This document shows positions 9,922 through 17,548 of a DNA stretch of 64,000 bases, one piece after another (the stretch's first letter is position 1; the number at the start of each line of letters is the position of its first letter). Origin of the DNA: a bacterium HR19 (lineage in GTDB: Bacteria > Calescibacteriota > Calescibacteriia > Calescibacteriales > Calescibacteriaceae); the NCBI GenBank assembly GCA_002898315.1, contig BEHV01000003.1, positions 62,001 through 126,000 on the forward strand, given 5' to 3'. The translations under genes and the position numbers were made by a program. The notes beneath the pieces are model-generated. The model saw nothing but the letters and a program-made list of their open reading frames with translations, was not told where the DNA came from and ran no database searches.

Positions 9922-10796
9922 CACACCTCCTTACTTATAAATTTTCTTTTTTCTTTCGCAAGGTAAATCACCTTCGGCTCAGTCCCAAGGTGTTCTCCGA
10001 GGCGGAAAGCTCTTGGGGATTTTGCAAGTTGAGAGACGGTGCTTTCTGGGTCCGCAAGGTTGCCGAAAGTTATAGCACCTGTTGGACACACCTCCGCACA
10101 CGCGGGAAGACGGACAAGTTCTTTATCTTCTATCTCTCTATCTTCATCTCTCGCTCTCTCTTTCAATTTCCTTATTCTGTGAGAACAAAACGTGCATTTT
10201 TCAACAACACCTTTCGGACGCGTTGGAACATCGGGATTAAGCCACTGCAAGTAAGTTTCTGGCCACTCAGGTTTTTTCCAGGTGAAAAATTTTCTCTCAT
10301 ACGGACAGGAAACCTGACAGTATCTACAACCTATGCACCTATCCCATATCTGAACGACAAGTCCCTCATCGTTAATATATGTTGCTCCAACCGGGCATAC
10401 TTTGGTACAGGGTGGGTTATCACAGTGCAGGCAAGGAATGGGAATCATGTAATCCTTATCCTCCCCCGCCGGAATAAGAGACATCCACTCTATTTCTGTT
10501 CCCCTATCTCTTTCAGTGTATCCCGTTGGAGGTATATTATTTTCTATTTTGCATGCGATAACACACGCTCCGCATCCCGTGCAAAGGTCAAGGTCTATCA
10601 CCATACCCCACCTATATTTCTCGCCTGATTTACCTTCGGGTTCTTCCCCGTTTTCATTATCATTTTTACTCACAAGAGCAAAAAACTTTGAAACAAAAGA
10701 GGGAACTCCAGCAAAAATTCCCGCAATGGCAAATAGTTTGAGAAAATTTCTTTTTTCCTTTTTATTTTTTGTTTCTCTCTTTTTCTCCTCTTCCAT
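9921..10796 (-). CDS. Four-cluster ferredoxin-like electron-transfer subunit
   Basis: DmsB/PsrB/QrcC-type iron-sulfur protein, 291 residues. It has exactly 16 motif cysteines in four groups (72/75/78/82, 122/125/130/134, 154/157/160/164, 201/204/233/237), enough for four [4Fe-4S] clusters. The N-terminus carries a Tat-like signal with Lys-Arg instead of twin Arg (KRNFLK), then a hydrophobic stretch at about 20-42, suggesting export or anchoring on the periplasmic face. AAGGAGG lies 9 nt before the ATG. It sits between the MopB-like gene and the NrfD gene and should wire them together. Confidence 0.92.
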   Translation of the reverse strand: MEEEKKRETKNKKEKRNFLKLFAIAGIFAGVPSFVSKFFALVSKNDNENGEEPEGKSGEKYRWGMVIDLDLCTGCGACVIACKIENNIPPTGYTERDRGTEIEWMSLIPAGEDKDYMIPIPCLHCDNPPCTKVCPVGATYINDEGLVVQIWDRCIGCRYCQVSCPYERKFFTWKKPEWPETYLQWLNPDVPTRPKGVVEKCTFCSHRIRKLKERARDEDREIEDKELVRLPACAEVCPTGAITFGNLADPESTVSQLAKSPRAFRLGEHLGTEPKVIYLAKEKRKFISKEV

Positions 10797-10819
10797 TTTT
10801 ATCTTCCTCCTTCTTTTTC

Positions 10820-12946
10820 TTATGCTTTTTCAATCTTCACACGAGTTGTCCAGAGAGCAAGATTTCCCACAATACTTTTCAGAGGAACGATGATTTCTCG
10901 TGGGTTCGCTCCTCTGCCTTTTGCAAACCTTCCAAATGCTTTATGACCTCTGCCAAGCTCAACAAGAACAACATCAGGAGGTACCCCCTCCTTTATAAGA
11001 ACTTTTGCTTTTATTTTCCCTGTATCAGACACAACATAAACACGCTCAAAATTTGAGAGTTTGAGTTTTTCGGCAAGTTCTGGGGATATTTCAACAAAAG
11101 TTTCGTAGCTCATATAAGCAGGAAGCATTTTTATTCTTGCAGAAAGTTCCATAAGATATGGTATATTCGCACCAGAACCCTCTCCGTATGTTGTTGATTT
11201 ATAGGGTAGAAGATAGAGTCCGTCGCCCTTCCACTCGGGTTCATGCGGGGGGAGATGTGAGCAGAATCTAAATTTATCAAAGTCAGCCCATTTCTTTTCA
11301 GGGTCTTCCCACCAACCTTTCTCTTCCACCTCATCAATATCAAAGTTTTTCAGACGTTCCTTCACCGCTTCCTCAAAATCTTCCCAGTAAAATTCATCTT
11401 CAAATCCCATCTCCTTTGCTATCAGAATAATCGTGTCTCCCGTATTTTTAGTATCGTAAAGAGGATAAACAACTGGTTTCCTTATGCCGAAACCGGCAAA
11501 CGGAATTGAAGAGAAGGATTGAGCATCTTCAAATCTTTCAAGATATGTGTGGTCTGGGAGTATAATATCTGCGAAAAGAGATGTCTCGTCTTCAAATGGT
11601 GAGAAACTCACAACAAAATCAGCTTTTTCAAGTAGTTTTGCCCATCTTTCCCCCGCAGGTTCAGAATATACAGGGTTCATGTAATAGAACAAAAATGTAT
11701 CAACATCGCTGTCGGGTAAGTCAGCGAAGGGAATTTTTCTTTCCTTCGTTTTTCTTTTCACATCTTTCCAGTTTGAAAATTTAATCGGAGGCCGTAGAAC
11801 AAGTCCGCCGGGTGAATTTATACTTCCCAAAAGTGCGTTCAGACATAAAGAAAGGCAGGCAATATGAAGACCATTCGTTGTTGAAGTTGAGCGTTCATCT
11901 ACAAGAGAAATTGAGGGACGCGAATTCCACATTTCCCTTGCGATGCGAACTATATCGTGCGCAGGCACTCCTGTCTCTTTCTCAACCCTCTCCGGTGTAT
12001 ACTCCCTTGCAATTTCCCCGAACCTTTCAAATCCTTCTGTTTTTTTCTCAACGAAATCTCTGTCATACATATTTTCGGAGATCAGAACGTTTGCGATACC
12101 GAGAGCGAAAACATCATATTTTCCGGGTTTTATGGGTATCCATTCATCTGCTTGCGAGCCGGTTGCAGAAAGGAAGGGGTCAACCTGAACGATTTTCCCT
12201 CTTCTTGCAGGGTATCTATACCTTATTTCATATACCGCTCGCGCAAAGCGTATTCCATGACAAGTAGATTCAAACATAGCACTACCTAAACTTAAAATAT
12301 ACTGTGTTTTTTGAGAGTCAAATCCGGGCAGGTCCCACACTCCAAATGCTTCACGCATCGCCTCCAATATAGGTCTTGGAGAGTAAGATTTCTCAAAAAA
12401 GTCGTAGAAATTCGGAGTTCCGAGAACATCTGCGAATCTTTCAAAAAGTTCTCTTGTAAAACCTTTTGGTCTCCCGCATAAAATCGCTATTTTTCTTGAC
12501 TCCCCCTTTTCAACTTTTTCTTTCAGTTTTTGTGCTACGATTTTTATGGCTTCATCCCAGCTTATTTTTTCCCACTTTCCCTCTCCCCTTTTTCCGACTC
12601 TTTTTAGAGGGTGTTTTATTCTGTCAGGGTCGTAAAGCGTCATAATACCTGAGTTGCCCTTTGGTCCAAGAACTCCTCTATTTGGAGATGCTGCAGGATT
12701 TCCCATTATTTTAACAGCTCTTCCTTCAACAACTCTGACAATGATCCCACAATTCACAGGACACTGACCGCATACTGATTTTATGTATTTTTCTTCTCCC
12801 TCATACCATTTTTCTGCTCCGGGAACGGGAGGTTTTTTTTCAGGGAGAGAATATACATCGGCTTCGCATGATGTGAGCAGTGATAGTACAGAAATTCCCC
12901 CAACTGCCTTGAAAAATTCTCTTTTCTTTATATCTACTTCCTTCAT
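10820..12946 (-). CDS. Molybdopterin-oxidoreductase-family subunit (QrcB/ActB-like)
   Basis: MopB-family protein of 708 residues. A Tat-like signal with Lys-Arg (KKREFFK) ends in a good lipobox (LLTSC, lipidated Cys27), so it is probably a periplasmic lipoprotein. The N-terminal cluster motif keeps C59, C62 and C66, but the fourth cysteine, normally before PKG, is Gly94 (GVLGPKG). The usual Cys/Ser/Asp molybdenum-ligand region near 180-192 reads NFYDFFEKSYSP, with no clear ligand. In Qrc and alternative complex III the homologous subunit carries no molybdenum; the same is likely here, by inference. It lies between a pentaheme cytochrome and an iron-sulfur subunit, the Qrc-like order. Confidence 0.85.
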   Translation of the reverse strand: MKEVDIKKREFFKAVGGISVLSLLTSCEADVYSLPEKKPPVPGAEKWYEGEEKYIKSVCGQCPVNCGIIVRVVEGRAVKIMGNPAASPNRGVLGPKGNSGIMTLYDPDRIKHPLKRVGKRGEGKWEKISWDEAIKIVAQKLKEKVEKGESRKIAILCGRPKGFTRELFERFADVLGTPNFYDFFEKSYSPRPILEAMREAFGVWDLPGFDSQKTQYILSLGSAMFESTCHGIRFARAVYEIRYRYPARRGKIVQVDPFLSATGSQADEWIPIKPGKYDVFALGIANVLISENMYDRDFVEKKTEGFERFGEIAREYTPERVEKETGVPAHDIVRIAREMWNSRPSISLVDERSTSTTNGLHIACLSLCLNALLGSINSPGGLVLRPPIKFSNWKDVKRKTKERKIPFADLPDSDVDTFLFYYMNPVYSEPAGERWAKLLEKADFVVSFSPFEDETSLFADIILPDHTYLERFEDAQSFSSIPFAGFGIRKPVVYPLYDTKNTGDTIILIAKEMGFEDEFYWEDFEEAVKERLKNFDIDEVEEKGWWEDPEKKWADFDKFRFCSHLPPHEPEWKGDGLYLLPYKSTTYGEGSGANIPYLMELSARIKMLPAYMSYETFVEISPELAEKLKLSNFERVYVVSDTGKIKAKVLIKEGVPPDVVLVELGRGHKAFGRFAKGRGANPREIIVPLKSIVGNLALWTTRVKIEKA

Positions 12947-12964
12947 TTTTTCACCATCCCCATT

Positions 12965-13531
12965 TCATTTGTGGCACGCAATACAATCTACAACTGCACC
13001 CTTTCTCTCGTGACAACTTATGCATTTTCCCATAGTAATATGAGCAATATCAGGTTTTGAGTAGGGTTCAAGTTTTTCTTCCGCCTTGGCATGGCACTCA
13101 CCACACTCCATCTCTCCCCACACAACATGGGCTTTATGATTGAAGTAAACGTGACCGGGAAGCTTATTTACTTTTATCCATGGGACTTCTTTTCCGGCAT
13201 CAACGTATTGTGTTCGGAATTTTTCCTCCTCATCTTTGAACTCCGGGAACTGAAATTTATCAGGGGGTTCAGTATGACAATCTGAACAAACAGAAAGTTT
13301 TGGTAGCGTGGCGTGTTTTCCTTCTTTGACATATTGATGACAATCAGTACACTCAAGTTCTTCAACTTCTATGTGTACTTTGTGGCTGAAAAATATGGGT
13401 TGTTTTGCACCTTTTGCGAACTTTAAAGTTATTTTTTGAATATCTCCAAAGGTAAAGCCAAGAAAAAATGAGAATATAAAGAAAAATGCAATGAGTTTTA
13501 ATTTCTCTTTCTTTGTTCTTATCATTTTCAT
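12965..13531 (-). CDS. Pentaheme c-type cytochrome (ActA/QrcA-like position)
   Basis: Periplasmic multiheme cytochrome, 188 residues, with five CxxCH sites at 61-65, 82-86, 143-147, 170-174 and 183-187. Additional histidines (FSHKVH, FNHKAH, DIAH) are placed to act as distal ligands, as in class III/c7-type cytochromes. An N-terminal hydrophobic segment (about 11-28) serves as signal or anchor. Its ATG overlaps the stop of the preceding monoheme gene by ATGA. The gene after it is the MopB-like subunit. Alternative complex III has a pentaheme ActA and Qrc a hexaheme QrcA in the equivalent place. Confidence 0.92.
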   Translation of the reverse strand: MKMIRTKKEKLKLIAFFFIFSFFLGFTFGDIQKITLKFAKGAKQPIFFSHKVHIEVEELECTDCHQYVKEGKHATLPKLSVCSDCHTEPPDKFQFPEFKDEEEKFRTQYVDAGKEVPWIKVNKLPGHVYFNHKAHVVWGEMECGECHAKAEEKLEPYSKPDIAHITMGKCISCHERKGAVVDCIACHK

Positions 13532-13956
13532 TTGACCTTTTTCTTCAGTTCTTCAAGCCATTTTTTAATTTCCTCTTTGCTTATTTCGGTTTTTTGTTTT
13601 GCGAGCCAGTTTGCAAGAGTATCAAGGTCCTCATCGCTTCCTTTCCACTTTTCCTTATGCTTTTTCCCTTCTTCATTTGCTACCTCTTTTTTGAGCCACT
13701 TTTTTATCCAGTCAGCATCTCTTTTAACTCCAACACCAGATAAGTCATGTATCTCTTTATCTTCTTTCAGAGATTTCGGGAGAGGTTCTATTTCTTGCGC
13801 CTTTACAGAATGACACTTATTGCACTTATTTTCAATGAAGATTTCCTTTTCTGTTTTAGCGTATGCAGGAAAAGTCAAAAAACCAAAAGCAAGAGAGACC
13901 AAAAAATGAACTTTCCAACCGCCAATACTTATTCCATTCCGTTTTTTTTTATTCAT
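13528..13956 (-). CDS. Monoheme cytochrome c without a methionine ligand
   Basis: Small exported cytochrome of 142 residues with a signal peptide ending near PAYA and one heme site, CNKCH (C45, C48, H49). A class-I-like pattern follows (DLSGVGVKRDADWIKKWL). The protein has no methionine after the start codon, so the second axial ligand cannot be Met; H70 and H100 are candidates. The last third is very Lys/Glu-rich. The start follows AAGGAGGTG, and the stop overlaps the pentaheme gene start. It is probably a mobile electron carrier for the neighbouring complex. Confidence 0.85.
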   Translation of the reverse strand: MNKKKRNGISIGGWKVHFLVSLAFGFLTFPAYAKTEKEIFIENKCNKCHSVKAQEIEPLPKSLKEDKEIHDLSGVGVKRDADWIKKWLKKEVANEEGKKHKEKWKGSDEDLDTLANWLAKQKTEISKEEIKKWLEELKKKVK

Positions 13957-14048
13957 CTTATTTCACCTCCTTTTAATTTTAAATTTTCTCCGACCTTTCT
14001 CAAAGTTTCACATCTTGCGATTTCAGGCATTCATTTTTACAGAAGTTT

Positions 14049-14483
14049 TTAGTTATTAGGAGCTCCTGCTTCAATCCAGCATTTGAGTTTTGTATATTCT
14101 TCAGAACCTTCGGGTATTACCGCACCTCCACCATGCTGAACCTTCCCGCTTGCTTTTTGAAGTAGCTTGCTTTCTTCTCCTTCTTTCTCCTCAGCGCGAG
14201 CTTTTATTTTATTGTAATCGTTTGAGGCATTACCTGAAATGAAAGAAGGACCCGGTCCCGAGGTATGACAACCAGAACATTTTTGATTGAGCATAGGATA
14301 TACATCTTTTGAATATGAGACATCGGGACACTGGGTTGGCTGGATACCTCCACCACCTCCACTTCCAACCTCTTCACCTCTTTCAATAGGACCACAGCTT
14401 TGAGTGAGAGAAAGAGCAACCGCCGACAAACCCACCAGAAAAACTCCCATCAATAAACTCTTTTTGTTTAATTTCTTTTTCAT
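14049..14483 (-). CDS. Monoheme c-type cytochrome, probable lipoprotein
   Basis: 144 residues. A hydrophobic signal ends at SLTQSC (Cys30), which resembles a lipobox though Gln at -2 is unusual. A Gly-rich linker (40-46) follows, then a domain with heme site CSGCH (C69, C72, H73) preceded by SYSKDVYPML and ending LKCWIEAGAPNN. That arrangement is typical of a family of small extracytoplasmic cytochrome domains. Extra cysteines at 52 and near 132 could form a disulfide. The start follows AAGGGGTG. It lies between the outer-membrane barrel gene and the second monoheme cytochrome gene. Confidence 0.85.
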   Translation of the reverse strand: MKKKLNKKSLLMGVFLVGLSAVALSLTQSCGPIERGEEVGSGGGGGIQPTQCPDVSYSKDVYPMLNQKCSGCHTSGPGPSFISGNASNDYNKIKARAEEKEGEESKLLQKASGKVQHGGGAVIPEGSEEYTKLKCWIEAGAPNN

Positions 14484-14498
14484 GCTATTTCACCCCTT

Positions 14499-15593
14499 TT
14501 AAAATTCAAAGCCAACCATAATTCTTGCAAAATCGTCTTTCTGCTCTTTCGCCTCAACTTTCACAACATATTGGAACTGTGTAAAAAACCCTCCACGCCT
14601 ATATATGAGAGCGAAGTTATATGCGGTCTCGTCGTTCTGGTCAGCAGTATCTTTATCATAAAATGGATACTTGTAGTTCAACATCGTTTTTGTTCCGACA
14701 AGGAATCTGAAAGTCAGGTTAAGAGGAAGTTTGTAATCAATACGCAAATAATCAGAAAAGTGGAAGTAGTTTCCCATTTTCTTTGGGTCTCCTTCAACAT
14801 TTTCGTAGGCAAAACCTGCTTTAAGTGAGAGATTTTTCAGGAAAGAATAAGGTAAAAAACCGTAAGCCAAAGATACATCTCCACCCCACATAAAAAAGTT
14901 GTATCCCTTAGCGTACTGGGTCCAGTATAAAGAACCGTAAATTATAAGATGGGAGTATCCGAATTTTACCCTATCTCCTACTGCGAACCTTGAAGGGTCT
15001 GCTTTACCCAAAGAGAACTCCTTTGCAGGGTCTCCACCGGGCGCATTCACGAGAAAAAAGTCGTTTGAGAGAATTAATTTTTTATCGGGTTTTTTGAGTA
15101 TATGAGATGTGAAGACACCGCCATGCTCTGACCAAACGAAAGGCACAAACTTCTGGTCAAAACCGGTCAGTCCCCCATAGTTGTGGTGGAAAAGCGGGTC
15201 TGCACCGAAAGGTACAAGAACTTTTCCGAACTTGATCTCAACCTTTTCAAACCTCGCTCCAAATTCGTAAAAATATCTTTCAATAACCTCTGCTGTGAAG
15301 AAAAATTTATCTTCTGCTTTTCTGCGAGATATGAATATAAATTTGTGGTAATTGGTAAGAGATGGTTTCCCCTGAAATGGGTCTCCGTAAAATTCTCTCA
15401 GTTCAAAGCTGACATCAAATTTTCCGTTGATAAGAAGTCCGAACGCTTCAAAACCTTTTGACTCCTCTGATAGTGCAGAAGATACGCCTCCCGAAAATGC
15501 TAATGCTACTACCAGAGTCAATAGTACAAAAAACCTTCTTCCTCCCACCTTACTCATAATCTTTTCCTCCACTCCTTTTTCTAATCCCCCCAT
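14499..15593 (-). CDS. Outer-membrane beta-barrel (porin-like) protein
   Basis: About 364 residues. After a signal segment (RRFFVLLTLVVALAFSGG) the chain is made of alternating amphipathic strands rich in Tyr/Phe and ends in Phe (MVGFEF), the usual C-terminal signature for barrel insertion. I chose the ATG at 15593: GGGAGG sits 8 nt before it, and it follows the triheme gene stop by 19 nt. The ATG at 15557 also has a GGAGG and would give a more classical signal peptide. Its location within a cytochrome/molybdoenzyme operon suggests substrate or product passage across the outer membrane, or a role holding cytochromes at that membrane. Sequence alone does not decide. Confidence 0.7.
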   Translation of the reverse strand: MGGLEKGVEEKIMSKVGGRRFFVLLTLVVALAFSGGVSSALSEESKGFEAFGLLINGKFDVSFELREFYGDPFQGKPSLTNYHKFIFISRRKAEDKFFFTAEVIERYFYEFGARFEKVEIKFGKVLVPFGADPLFHHNYGGLTGFDQKFVPFVWSEHGGVFTSHILKKPDKKLILSNDFFLVNAPGGDPAKEFSLGKADPSRFAVGDRVKFGYSHLIIYGSLYWTQYAKGYNFFMWGGDVSLAYGFLPYSFLKNLSLKAGFAYENVEGDPKKMGNYFHFSDYLRIDYKLPLNLTFRFLVGTKTMLNYKYPFYDKDTADQNDETAYNFALIYRRGGFFTQFQYVVKVEAKEQKDDFARIMVGFEF

Positions 15594-15612
15594 TTCTACT
15601 CCTCCCTTTAAT

Positions 15613-16002
15613 TTATTTGTGGCAAATTTCACAGTCCTCTGCATCATCAACATGCCATGTTATCGTTCCATTATGACACGTCCCACAAAATTTTCCTTTA
15701 TCAAAGTCATCGTGAACCATCTTATTGCCCCCCATTTTAAAAACAGAAGGATGGCACACATAGCAATAGAACATCTCTTGATGAACAAGATGAGAAAATG
15801 TAGCAGGTCGTTCATCCGATTCCTTATCTGCTCTTTCCCAATCTCTTTCAAGAGTTATATAAGCAGGTGTCTCGTAAGTTTTAGCACTCATAACATAAAA
15901 TGCAAAAGCTGACACAATAAATAAAACAACAAAAATAGTTCTGCTTATCAAAACAAACCTCTTTCTCTTTTTTTCTGTCTCCGTTCTTTTAACTATTGCC
16001 AT
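15613..16002 (-). CDS. Membrane-anchored triheme cytochrome c (c7-like)
   Basis: 129 residues: a basic cytoplasmic N-terminus, one transmembrane anchor (about 16-38) and a periplasmic domain with three CxxCH sites at 80-84, 106-110 and 124-128. Histidines in FSHLVHQEM, KMVHDDF and TWHVDD could supply the second axial ligands, as in c7/class III cytochromes. The ATG at 16002 is preferred over one at 16050 because it begins 4 nt after the chaperone stop with a purine-rich site before it. It could relay electrons between the first-half enzyme and a membrane partner. Confidence 0.87.
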   Translation of the reverse strand: MAIVKRTETEKKRKRFVLISRTIFVVLFIVSAFAFYVMSAKTYETPAYITLERDWERADKESDERPATFSHLVHQEMFYCYVCHPSVFKMGGNKMVHDDFDKGKFCGTCHNGTITWHVDDAEDCEICHK

Positions 16003-16006
16003 TTCC

Positions 16007-16588
16007 TTATCCCCCTCTTTCTTTGTTTCCCAATTTCTCCACCTCCTCAATAATTTCCCGTGTAAATCTTTTGATTGACTTTACCAATTTTCCGTAGAGC
16101 TTGTGTTCTGGTTCTTTCATCTTTTCTATGTATTTGAGAAACTTTCCTATTGCCTTTATCTTTTCGTATTTTCTCCGCGAGAAAAGAAGGGAAATGAATT
16201 CAAAAACGCAAGAGAGATTATCTGGCATTTCATTCTGCGGAACATAGGCACATTCGGATGCGTATATTCTGTCAAGCACAGGAAGTAGAGCGGGATTTTT
16301 CTCCGGAACCCATGCCAAAAGGTAAGGGGGAATTGATGTCTCAAACATATCAATCCAATCTGCTTGTAGTTCTTCGGAAAATTGCGTCCCGATAACTTCT
16401 TCGCATAGCTCATTCAGGTAATCGGGTATAATATCGGACTCAACAAGAAGTTGGGCTATTTTCTTCGCTTTCTCAAACTTATCAAGGGTAGGATAATCAA
16501 TAAGGAGTGATAAAAATTTACATATCGCCTGATTTTTCACAACTTCTATATCTTCTGAGTGGTTCATATTTATTTTTCCGTCAACCAT
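16007..16588 (-). CDS. NarJ/TorD-family molybdoenzyme assembly chaperone
   Basis: Cytoplasmic all-helical protein of 193 residues. The pattern DWIDMFETSIPPYLLAW followed by ECAYVPQNEMPDNLSCVFEF matches the DmsD/TorD/NarJ chaperone fold. These proteins bind the Tat signal or N-terminus of a molybdoenzyme and hold it for cofactor insertion. It lies directly downstream of the Mo-enzyme and iron-sulfur genes, its expected clients. Of the two molybdopterin-family proteins in the operon, the 948-residue one with a true RR signal is the more likely client. Confidence 0.85.
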   Translation of the reverse strand: MVDGKINMNHSEDIEVVKNQAICKFLSLLIDYPTLDKFEKAKKIAQLLVESDIIPDYLNELCEEVIGTQFSEELQADWIDMFETSIPPYLLAWVPEKNPALLPVLDRIYASECAYVPQNEMPDNLSCVFEFISLLFSRRKYEKIKAIGKFLKYIEKMKEPEHKLYGKLVKSIKRFTREIIEEVEKLGNKERGG

Positions 16589-16607
16589 CTCATTTTTACC
16601 TCTTTAT

Positions 16608-17528
16608 TTATTTTTGTTCTTGCTCTATCTTTTGGTCTTTGAGTGGCTGTCCGAATGGAATATCAAGGTTTCCCCATCTTGCTACACCTTTTGCCTGCAC
16701 TCCTTTTTTCACTGGAACTATTTCAATAGGACGCGCATCTTCATCTGGTGGTTCCCCTATGTAAAAAACCTTAGGATATGTTCCTGCTTCTGGTCTCAGA
16801 ACAAAGACACCGGAATTTTCTTTTGGAACAACGACCTCCTCCTCTTTCTCTACTTTCCCGGGTCCTATCACTTTTACTTTTTTCCTTTCTATTTTTCCTT
16901 CAAGTATTTTGGATATTTCTGAATTGGGGTCATCAAGGTCTCCGAATATTATTGCGCGGGTAGGACATACCTGCCGGCAAGCGGTCACATTTATACCTTT
17001 ATCAAGTCGGTGAATGCAGAAAGTACACTTTGCAACTGTTTCTGCTCTGTGAGTTCCACCAGCAAGTCGCCTTTCTTTTTTGTTCGGGTCTCCATCCCAC
17101 TTTGATGGTTTGAGAATGTCAGGGTTAAACCACCCTACTATTCCCTCGGTATACTGTTTCACTTCTGGGTCTTCCCAATCAATATAAAGGTCTGGGTCTT
17201 CTTTTGTGTACCAGTTGACACCGTATGGGCATGCATATTCAAGAGAGCGGTCTCCTTTGAAGTTGTCGTAGTCGGTCTGAACCGTCCAGTCACGCCACAT
17301 TATTCTTGCATCATCTTTATCTGCTCTGACACAAGGAGGGTTCTGGCAGTGCATACAAGGACGAGGAAGAAATCTTACCCTTGTGTTCGGATACTCACCT
17401 TCTTCAAATCTGAAAACATACATAAAGTACACATCGCGGGGTGTAGCATTTTCTATTTTGCATGCGACCATACACGCTCTGCAACCAACACACCTTGAAA
17501 GGTCTATCGCCATTGCATATCTCGCCAT
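16608..17528 (-). CDS. Iron-sulfur subunit with three [4Fe-4S] sites
   Basis: 306-residue DmsB/PsrB-type electron-transfer subunit. It has exactly 12 cysteines: 13/16/19/23, 58/61/66, 100 and 168/171/184/188. Compared with four-cluster relatives it lacks the last cysteine of motif II and the first three of motif III. Those four bind one cluster together, so one complete cluster is gone and three intact sites remain. It has no signal peptide, so it is presumably exported by hitch-hiking on the Tat signal of its catalytic partner. The C-terminal 100 residues are basic and Val/Pro-rich. AAGGAGG precedes the ATG. Confidence 0.9.
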   Translation of the reverse strand: MARYAMAIDLSRCVGCRACMVACKIENATPRDVYFMYVFRFEEGEYPNTRVRFLPRPCMHCQNPPCVRADKDDARIMWRDWTVQTDYDNFKGDRSLEYACPYGVNWYTKEDPDLYIDWEDPEVKQYTEGIVGWFNPDILKPSKWDGDPNKKERRLAGGTHRAETVAKCTFCIHRLDKGINVTACRQVCPTRAIIFGDLDDPNSEISKILEGKIERKKVKVIGPGKVEKEEEVVVPKENSGVFVLRPEAGTYPKVFYIGEPPDEDARPIEIVPVKKGVQAKGVARWGNLDIPFGQPLKDQKIEQEQK

Positions 17529-17548
17529 AGTTTACTCTACCTCCTTTT

